Origin: Verticillium longisporum
Taxonomy: Eukaryota; Ascomycota; Sordariomycetes; Glomerellales; Plectosphaerellaceae
Reading direction: 5' to 3'
DNA length: 64,000 nucleotides
NCBI GenBank assembly: GCA_019188255.1
Contig: JAETXT010000004.1
Location: 2,108,001 to 2,172,000, forward strand
This document shows positions 57,199 through 64,000 of this stretch, in pieces. The notes under the pieces are model-generated. The model made no database searches. It was not told where the DNA came from and was given only the letters and a program-made list of their open reading frames with translations. Position 1 is the first letter of the stretch; the number at the start of each line of letters is the position of its first letter. The position numbers and the translations under genes were made by a program.

Positions 57199-58487
57199 GG
57201 CGATGGCGATGGCAACCGGAGGAGAGCTCTATATGAATATATAGCTTCAAGTCAAAGGAAGGTGTGTAGAAGCGAGAGGCAGCAGTAATGACGGTGAGGC
57301 GACCAGAGCTGGCTTGTGTTGCTGTCGAAGAAAAAGGTTCGAACGGGAGCAAGTTGTGGGTTTTAAAGTTAGTTATTAGTTCAGCCGGTGAATGAAATGC
57401 CCTGGCTGACAATTATAGGTATACCTGATTCACAGCAACGCAATGACGCCCCTTCCTGTTGGCATCGAACGTGAATGTGAGTGGACGTCTAGTTGCAGCC
57501 AGTAGGTCGATTGGACTGTAGAAAAAGAGCTGAGAATGGTTCAAGAGGTAACTTTCATTTCCTATCCGCTCAGAGTGGGAGACCATCCACAAGTCTGGCG
57601 AGCCTGACAGAGGTCAGAGCTGCTCTTTTACCCAGTACGGAGCTATGCAACGGACCGTTGGATAGCCACTGGTCGGCGAGCGGTACGCAAATTTGGCATG
57701 TACCGCATCGGAAACAAGTGAATACACAAAACAATTCGTTGTCAAAGACAACATCAGAAAGAGTAAGGACACAGAGGCCGGAATCTTGGGGGTTCAAACT
57801 TTGTCGTCGTCTTCTATCGCCACTTCATGATGGACTCTAATTCGGACTATCGATTTCAACGGCGGACAAGGCTAACCTCCTGTCTGCGCCCAGTTGGCCG
57901 AGCATAAGTTCATCCTGGGGCTGAGGTAGTTCGGGGAAGTCTCCTCATCTTGAAGCCTCCGCTGCCCTTACGTCGCACCATGTCTGGTTGCGCAAGCGTA
58001 AATAGCCCTAAAGTTTGTGCTTGAGACTTGCAGCATTTACAGAATCCGTCCATCAAGCGAGGGCTGAGGCTGTGCCCTAGGAGACAACAAGTCGGCGCAA
58101 TCGAACGCTTCTGACAAGGATCACGCTTGCCTGCACTCGATTATGCGGCGTGCCGCCTCTCCTTCGCAGGCCAAGCGTCAGGCCCCTCGCCTAGCGGGAG
58201 TCTATTGCCGAAACCTCGTGGATTGTGCGACGACAGTCTGATAGGAGGCTGACGCACACATGGATCCTCATGCGGGCTATACAAGACGGGACCGGGATGC
58301 GGCGTTGCAAGCAGGCGCTCTGCGCGACTGAACAACCAGGACCGGCTTATGGCCAACGGCTCAGCATCGGTCTCATCGAAATTTTGGTGTCTCGGCCATG
58401 TGTCAAGCGGCCAAGTGTCAGACAGCCCTCTGATTTTCGACGGCGCAGCACTTGTTGTTAGGTACTTCTAGTGCCAGTGGTGTCCTC
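57199..58487. other. Intergenic, promoter of the terpene synthase
   Basis: Upstream of the cyclase (minus) and 3' flank of the deacetylase (minus). Small open frames only; no gene, RNA or repeat recognised. A TATATA-like stretch lies about 35 bp before the cyclase start codon. Confidence 0.5.
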
Positions 58488-59276
58488 TCACGGAGTTCCT
58501 TCTTTTACAAGATCCGTAATAGTGACTATTTCGTATCCTCGACTCTTGATTTCCGGGAGGACCTCCCCAAGCATCGGCACAGTCCAGCTTCTCCTGTCGT
58601 GGCAGATGATAATGGCACCCGGTCGCAGCATACTCAAGATGTGTCGAGCATTGACTCTCGGCCGGCTGATCTGGGGGTCGTGGGGGTAAATGCTGCCGAG
58701 CACCATCCTGTAGCCCAGCTTGTCGACCAGTATCCGCATGCGATCGCTGAAGAAGCCAGAGCCCGGTCGGAAATAGTTCGCTGGCGCGGGAATGTTTTCG
58801 TAGTCGTACACGCTCTTGATCTTCCTGCTGACACTCCTTATCTCGTTCTCGAGCTGGGCGTCGGTCAGCGAGCGCGAGGGCTCGTCGTGCATGGCATGGT
58901 TGCCGAGTTCGTTGCCGTCTCGTATGATTTCGCCGAGAGCGTCGAGGCGGCTCTCGACCTGGGAGCCGATGACGAAGAAGGTCGCGTGGGCGTCGTTCTC
59001 GCGGAGGAGCTTGGCGATCGCAGTCGTGTGTTCGGATGGCGCATCGTCGATGGTCAGGGCAACTATTTTCCGCTGCGTCTCAATTTGCCACAGGACATCG
59101 GGCCACTTGCGCTGAAAGTGTCGGATGAGGGCCGCGGGCGGCTTGTAGATGACGTAGAAGGGAATAATCAGGAGTACGCAGAGCGCGAGAAGGCCGAGGA
59201 GAGTCGCCATTCGGTTCCGCCGCACGCGTCTACGCAGCTTGGTGGGTAATCGTAGGAGATGCAGTCGTGGCGCCAT
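58488..59276 (-). CDS. Membrane-anchored polysaccharide deacetylase (NodB homology)
   Basis: Type II membrane protein of 262 residues, no intron. A basic cytoplasmic N-terminus (LRRRVRRNRMATL) precedes one membrane helix (LLGLLALCVLLIIPFYVIY), and the NodB barrel faces outward. The motifs of carbohydrate esterase family 4 are readable: IVALTIDDAPS (motif 1, first metal Asp), LGNHAMHDEPS (motif 2, HxxxH-type metal pair), and ANYFRPGSGFF (motif 3). The last part, IIICHDRRS, supplies the catalytic His. Motif 1 has Ala-Pro-Ser in place of the more common Gly-Pro, a variant seen in some fungal members. Likely substrates are chitin oligomers or another N-acetylated cell-wall polymer. The transposon remnant lies about 240 bp upstream of the start, within the likely promoter. 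Confidence 0.88.
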   Translation of the reverse strand: MAPRLHLLRLPTKLRRRVRRNRMATLLGLLALCVLLIIPFYVIYKPPAALIRHFQRKWPDVLWQIETQRKIVALTIDDAPSEHTTAIAKLLRENDAHATFFVIGSQVESRLDALGEIIRDGNELGNHAMHDEPSRSLTDAQLENEIRSVSRKIKSVYDYENIPAPANYFRPGSGFFSDRMRILVDKLGYRMVLGSIYPHDPQISRPRVNARHILSMLRPGAIIICHDRRSWTVPMLGEVLPEIKSRGYEIVTITDLVKEGTP

Positions 59277-59521
59277 TGCTCTCGCTCAGACCCGTAAGGC
59301 ATGAGGGGAGAGGTGATGGAAGCGGAGGGTCGACGTGAACATGGTGTTTGTCGCAGGTGCGAAACGAAAGTGCTGATGATCGATCGGACAGGGGCCTAAA
59401 GATGGAGCTTGAGCTCGGACGCATCGTGTTCAGGGGTCTGTGGCTTTGCGAGTCTTCTTTGTGGCTGGTACCGACATGGGTCCACTTCACCGCCAAAGGC
59501 AACTTCACGACACGATGCTGG

Positions 59522-59559
59522 CAAGCGGTTTGCAAAAAAAATGGCCCCAATAAATTCCT
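59522..59559 (+). repeat. Left terminal inverted repeat of the element
   Basis: Begins CAAGCGGTTTGC, with an 8-A run, then TGGCCCCAAT and AAATTCCT. The reverse complement is at 59941-59979. Confidence 0.85.
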
Positions 59560-59581
59560 CACTATTATAATAACCTACGAA

Positions 59582-59940
59582 ATGGCCGAACAACCCCATC
59601 ACCAGACGCCTACGAAATCCAGGATCCTAAGGGCTATTAAATATATAGAACGGTATAAGATTCCCTATTTCAAAAGACGCCTTTTTACGTTAAACGGAGT
59701 TCCAGTTCGTACTGGAAATCGGATCCTCAAGGAACACCGCGACCGACGCCTCTATAACGACCCCCAGAGACTAGAGACCCGTAGCCGCCCAATATCCCTT
59801 ACGCCTAGGGACTTAGAGCTTATAGAGCAGTTAATCTAGAAGGCTAGATTTAAGGCCGGTACCCTCAGTTAATAGACCCTAGCCTACGAGGCTGGCGTCC
59901 ATATTGCCTGCCACTGGCAGACTATCTGGGTAGTAATAGT
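59582..59940 (+). pseudogene. Transposase N-terminal fragment
   Basis: Open from ATG 59582 to TAG 59837-59839 (85 residues): SRILRAIKYIERYKIPYFKR is the DNA-binding helix pair, then TGNRILKEHRDRRLYNDPQR and SRPISLTPRDLELIEQLI. After the stop the same frame continues with similarity (TLAYEAGVHIACHWQTI), interrupted by further stops. The catalytic DDE domain is missing. Confidence 0.75.
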
Positions 59941-59979
59941 AAGGAATTTAATTGGGGCCATTTTTTTGCAAACCGCTTG
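59941..59979 (-). repeat. Right terminal inverted repeat of the element
   Basis: Reverse complement begins CAAGCGGTTTGC with a 7-A run, then TGGCCCCAAT and TAAATTCCTT; one base longer in the internal part and one A shorter than the left repeat. Confidence 0.85.
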
Positions 59980-59984
59980 GCTGG

Positions 59985-62356
59985 GTCTAAAACAATTGAC
60001 ACCGCTGAGATGTCTTTAGGATCTGTGGCTCTTAAATTATGGGATTTTTTTTATAAGTGACTGAAGGTGTTCCAACTTGCTGTCATCAAACCAATTAATT
60101 TCAAAAAACAAGTCTAGCAAAGTTACGACACAAACCGATCCAGCACAAACCATGAGCGAGCACTCGTCTCAGGACACAGGGCATAACAAGCGACATGCAA
60201 TCGCCAGCACCAACATCGCGTTTTCTCTCGGCAAAAATCCGTCCATCAGAGCAACAGAGATCCAATGCCTTGCTATTCCAGACACTCGTTTGCTCGGCAG
60301 TTTCCTGACCTCCAACAACTGCTTCACTACCTAGTGGAAGCCCTTCCAAGTGCCACCCAGCTCACCGCTGAAGAAGACAACGGAGCAACATGCATATAGT
60401 CGCGCCGGTGATATGCAAGGATCATGATATCTATGCTTCTAGCGTTGGTCTGCAACAGTGTTGATGCATGAGCTTACTAGGTAAGCTTTGGAGTAGAATG
60501 TTCATGCTGACGAAGAATTCGCCATGAAATTGGAGGGTTTCAAAGAGGCTGTCCCGTTGGTCAGAGGCAGGCACCGTTGAAACGCTGAATGTATGTGAAC
60601 GAGCTGTTCAAAGAGCTCGATCTCACGCTTTTGACATCCTGTCAACGCTCGCAAGGCCTTCCATTATGAGAACTTAGTTCTTCTATAACACCGACACATC
60701 GAACCACGAGCATAGACCTAAAGCTTAGGTGCTCGGTATGGCACAAGTACTACGTGTCAACTCCGTTGGCAATCCACAAATGATTTGATCAGCCATGAAG
60801 GCTCGTCTACTAGCTTCGCTGAAGTAGACACAGGAAGCGATACCAACCTCGTGAGCATGCCAAACTCATTCCGCTAAGGCTTTAAAGCCTTGATAGTGGC
60901 ACCGAGTCGTATCTACCCATGGGCTTCTCGATCCACTACAGGATGCCTGCGTGTTCAGTTCACTGTTGGAATCCTTGCGGAGGGAAAGTCTTCACTGCTG
61001 AGGTCCTGCTCTGGATGCGTCGAGCCGAGCTTTCATGCGTGGTAATGCAACTAGTAGCCCAAAACATGATCTGGAAGACGAAGCCGCAGTTGATTGAATC
61101 TACGAACTTTTAAAAAGAGAACGCCATGACGATCATTGATAGGAAGGTTCCATACAGCTCTCCAAATTTGATACAGAACGTCGCACTACACAATACCTCT
61201 TGTCCCTTTAACCAAGGACCGAACGTTCCATGCCTCAAATCCGTTCTATCTCTCCGCCCACGGTAAACACGCAACACCGGGTTTCAGAAAGGCTCTCTTG
61301 AACGCTGGCCCTAGATCCCCATGGGACCATTCCAGGAGAATTCTCTCCGCAAAGCATCTTTTCATCAAAGTAAAGCACGTCGCAGGGCACGGTGACACGT
61401 CAAGTGGGACTCGAATGCCATGAAGCTTATTCTATCCATACTTTATTACCCGCCCATTAATTCTTCGGTTAACTTTATGGATGGTCCAGCATGATCTGGC
61501 ATTCTATCGTGAAGAATGGCCCCAGCCGGTCCCGTTCACTGCAGCACCTTGGAATCCAGCAAACGAGCCGCAACGCCGTGCCGCAAACCTTCCCTCGCCC
61601 TGCACCACGCGGCCCGACGATGACGTAGCACTGCCTCGCTTCAGCCGTTAGGTTATCGACTGGTCGCCTACCCTATATCGAGCCAGATCGCAGACCGCGC
61701 CAGACCTGCCGGTTCAAGTTGGGTCGCTCGCAAGAAAAGGTGTCACGAGTCTCGATTTCGGCGGCCCCTCCGCTGGCGTACCTCCCCAAAGAGGCAATTG
61801 ATCGACGCGGACACCCACAACCGTCCGGGGCACCTCCGTCCGTCCAGGGGCGGGGTCGTCAATCAATCTGAACCGTAAGGGAACCCCACGCATGGCACCG
61901 GCAGATGTGATTCCGGAGCCACCCAGGATCGTTCATCTAAGGCTATACTATGGAATAACCGCAGTGTTTGAGTTCTGCCTGGAAACAGCTCATCGGGGAC
62001 TGTCACATGGGGGGATGCATTTCAAAAACGTCTCGAGAAAGTTGAAGGTCAAAACTGAGTCTTGTTTTGCTGCCGTCGGGCGCGAGAGGACATCCACACA
62101 TTGGACTGAACATGTTCTACCAGTCCTGTTTACTCAAAACGCCATTCAGGATCCATCCAAAAGGATCCTAGTCAATCCCCGATTACTCCCGGACCAAAAT
62201 ATCGCCAACCCGGGCGCCTCAGGCTGCCATGTGAACCGGAACACTCCCGCATGCCGCGTGAAAGTTGAGTCGCATGCGCGCACTCACTTCAATATGTACA
62301 ACGAATGATTGGAAAATGCCGACAGGTCGACATTGTGGCATTTGGAGCGCGTGGGT
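59985..62356. other. Gene-poor region, 2.4 kb
   Basis: Somewhat AT-richer than the rest of the window. Frames of 64-138 codons (for example 60077-60334 and 61892-62308) lack domains or splice continuity. No tRNA, rRNA or second transposon copy recognised; a degraded repeat cannot be excluded. Confidence 0.5.
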
Positions 62357-63283
62357 TTAGATCCACACTTCCGCTGCCGCCGGCCTGGCGTGCGACTGCG
62401 GCTGCGCGTAGCTTTCCTGGAAGAAGGCGTGGAAAAGGCCCTGCACTTCGCCCATGTAGTCCTCGGCGCTGTGCTTGTAAAGGCCCTGCGCCTTCAGCGC
62501 CTGCTCCTCTTCGTCGAGAATGGAGTGCTTGATGCCGTAGTCCTCGGCAATCTCGGAAACTTGAGCCAGCTCACGACCAAAAGGATGCGACTCGATGATG
62601 GCAGGCTTCTGTTGCTGCTGGTACGCGACAGGAGGAATAGAAGGGACTGGCGGCTTGATGCTGGGTGTCATGGAGTTGTGAGACATGGTGGATGCGGCGG
62701 TCGAGGCTGACGATGTCCTTGAGTAGCTAAAGCTGGCCTTGGTGGAGAGAGTGTGATCCGAGTCCCGCGACATGGCTGAGATTGATCGTTGGCGGGCGAT
62801 GGCGTCGTAAGACGCCTTCTTGGTGTGAGAAGGGGATCGCTTGGGGATAGCAGGCACAGGAGGAACCTCGGGCACAACGTAATCCTTTGCTGATACCGGT
62901 GCGACAAAGTAGCAGGAGAGATGGTTCGGCTGCATCGACTTGGACTGCTCATCGCGGTCGACATCAGGGCTGGTGGGAGGCGTGGAAGCGACAGTGCTCG
63001 GGCTGTCTGGCTCTTCGTCCGAAGACTTGGCGGATTCGGCGGACTTGGTCGAGTTGCTGCTTGAGGTGTTCCGAGAGATATCTGGCGCATTGTACGATAG
63101 CATGTTGGTGGTGTGAATCAGCTCGACGGGTGCTGAGATTTGGTGCCGGACTGAAACATGAGGAGTCTTGGTGGTCTTGCTTCGTTGAGGACCATTCTCC
63201 TTGTTGGCCTTGTTGGCAGCGGCGGCAACGTCGATGCTCTGCTTCACCCTGCGGGTTGTGAAGGCCCTAGATATCGACGACAT
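62357..63283 (-). CDS. Conserved fungal protein of unknown function, Ser/Pro-rich
   Basis: Single-exon protein of about 308 residues from the ATG at 63283 (MSSISRAFTTRRVKQ). An in-frame ATG at 63316 adds eleven residues but I prefer the inner start from memory of similar proteins. Recognisable segments: SAPVELIHTTNMLSYNAPDI, then a Ser-rich linker, QPNHLSCYFVAPVS, and AIPKRSPSHTKKASYDAIAR. The C-terminus, IESHPFGRELAQVSEIAEDY and IKHSILDEEEQALKAQGL, is helical and looks conserved. It has no signal peptide or membrane segment and no enzymatic motif. The long Ser/Thr-Pro stretches suggest phosphoregulation, which is inference. The 3' end (YAQPQSHARPAAAEVWI) precedes the stop at 62357. Confidence 0.82.
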   Translation of the reverse strand: MSSISRAFTTRRVKQSIDVAAAANKANKENGPQRSKTTKTPHVSVRHQISAPVELIHTTNMLSYNAPDISRNTSSSNSTKSAESAKSSDEEPDSPSTVASTPPTSPDVDRDEQSKSMQPNHLSCYFVAPVSAKDYVVPEVPPVPAIPKRSPSHTKKASYDAIARQRSISAMSRDSDHTLSTKASFSYSRTSSASTAASTMSHNSMTPSIKPPVPSIPPVAYQQQQKPAIIESHPFGRELAQVSEIAEDYGIKHSILDEEEQALKAQGLYKHSAEDYMGEVQGLFHAFFQESYAQPQSHARPAAAEVWI

Positions 63284-63316
63284 GGCGAAGGTGTTGTGTT
63301 GGTGAGTGTCCGACAT

Positions 63317-64000
63317 GTGGCTCGTGAGAACAACAGACAGCCTGGAATGAGCCTTTGGGGGAGAGGACCCTAGTAATGGGGGACCTGGAGCTCGGCTGGG
63401 TGGAGGGTCTGGGTCCGAATAGAACGTAGCGTCGGTGCCGGCTGCTCAGAATTGATACCGCCGAGAGGGTGGTGATGGTGGTGCGAGGGCTGCAGGCGTG
63501 ATTGGGCCGAAGTCCAGAAGTGGAAGTTTCGGTGGGGAAGGTGCGTGTGCGCGTGCTGCAATACCTGCGAGGCAGATAGAGGCGTGGATGTGGGCGGGTG
63601 GCGGCGGAGCACGAGCTGTCAATCGCCGAAGAATGTTGGGTTTCTGCTGACAGCGAAAGATATGATGAATAGAAGTGAAGAAATCTTCTGCAGGCTCAGT
63701 CTTCCGGGTGGGAAAAGTTGCGTGTGCAGGAAGTTCGTGGTGAGAATCGGGGTTCCGTTTTCTCGACCGAGTTGGTGAAGGAAAGAAGAGGCGATAGATG
63801 CTCGGGTTTAGCCGACCGGTGAGTTGGCGGAAGGAGAGTGATTGGTACGATCGAGAGCTTGGTCAACGCTGGTGTTGCTGGTGTAAGACCTTTTCTTGAT
63901 TCTCTGAGTCTGGGTGAGTCCCGTATGTGTTGTGTTTGTGTCGCGTTGTGGGAAATGAACGTTCAACGTGAGGTGAGTTGGGCCGTGTTCGACACGAAAG
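63317..64000. other. Upstream region of the conserved unknown gene, to window end
   Basis: Promoter and probable leader of the minus-strand gene at 63283; GT-rich. No other feature recognised. Confidence 0.55.

Larger units (their letters stand above)
59517..59984. mobile_element. Short DNA transposon with inverted repeats and 5-bp target duplication, truncated transposase
   Basis: A 458-bp element (59522-59979) flanked by GCTGG on both sides (59517-59521 and 59980-59984). The ends are inverted repeats of at least 38 bp starting CAAGCGGTTTGC, then an A-run and TGGCCCCAAT. The repeats differ by small indels. Inside, a frame from 59582 encodes a helix-turn-helix-like N-terminus of a fungal Tc1/mariner-type transposase, cut short before the DDE domain by stops and the right repeat. 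It is an internally deleted, non-autonomous copy inserted about 240 bp upstream of the deacetylase. Tc1/mariner elements usually duplicate TA, so the 5-bp duplication is unexpected. Confidence 0.8.

Noticed and set aside
58452..59249. Plus-strand 265-codon frame
   Set aside because: Shadow of the deacetylase; the minus-strand frame has the NodB motifs.
1..64000. Reassignment of TAG to an amino acid
   Set aside because: Only two in-frame TAGs were seen, and other genes do not use TAG internally; sequence error or decay is simpler.
1..64000. RIP mutation (repeat-induced C-to-T) as cause of the breaks
   Set aside because: The breaks are single-base losses in homopolymers, not C-to-T transitions; neither TAG looks like a simple RIP product.
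1..64000. tRNA, rRNA and CRISPR arrays
   Set aside because: No cloverleaf with a convincing T-loop and no regularly spaced direct repeats were seen by eye; a tRNA scan would settle the first point.

Overview
The window is nuclear DNA of a filamentous ascomycete (Pezizomycotina, most likely a Sordariomycete). Genes carry short introns (about 47-101 bp) with GTRNGT-type donors, CTAAC/CTGAC branch sites and YAG acceptors. Gene density is about one per 3 kb and codon use is GC-rich. The content is typical of a fungus: a Rim15-type PAS kinase, TBCE, STT3, ATP synthase subunit e, dynein intermediate chain, secreted GH27 and carboxylesterase, and a class I terpene synthase. Gene order mixes housekeeping and accessory genes on both strands, without operons.

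Layout. 0-14 kb, all minus strand: the 5' part of a PhoD-like phosphatase with an in-frame stop, a secreted cyanovirin-N (CVNH) protein, an MFS transporter of phosphate-symporter type, and a large Rim15-like kinase. 14.4-20.6 kb: a 6-kb stretch without a convincing gene. 20.6-30.3 kb: an AT-hook nuclear protein, a peroxisomal hydratase ending in SKL, tubulin cofactor E, a CCCH zinc-finger protein and an AKR8-like aldo-keto reductase. 30.8-37.6 kb: dynein intermediate chain, ATP synthase subunit e and STT3. 38.5-42.9 kb: two conserved-looking proteins of unknown function. 43.8-50.4 kb: secreted carboxylesterase, then an alpha-galactosidase and an MFS sugar transporter transcribed divergently, which suggests one alpha-galactoside uptake and hydrolysis unit. 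52-57 kb: a small proline/serine-rich fungal protein, a Cys/Met-metabolism PLP enzyme and an eight-exon terpene synthase. 58.5-64 kb: a membrane-anchored polysaccharide deacetylase, a 458-bp transposon remnant with terminal inverted repeats and a 5-bp target duplication, a gene-poor stretch, and a conserved fungal protein of unknown function.

Quality caveat. At least ten single-base deletions, nearly all in short homopolymers, break otherwise intact genes (transporter 2, Rim15 3, dynein chain 1, CxxC protein 1, unknown at 42 kb 1, alpha-galactosidase 2; terpene synthase and PLP enzyme probably 1 each). All are -1 events and adding them back makes the spliced lengths divisible by three. Assembly or sequencing error is a much better explanation than pseudogenisation. 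Two in-frame TAG codons (PhoD, TBCE) are substitutions and not explained this way. I found no clearly novel multi-gene system. The best leads are the fragmented terpene synthase, the transposon remnant with its unusual 5-bp duplication, the Cys-knuckle protein at 38.5 kb, and the secreted CVNH protein.
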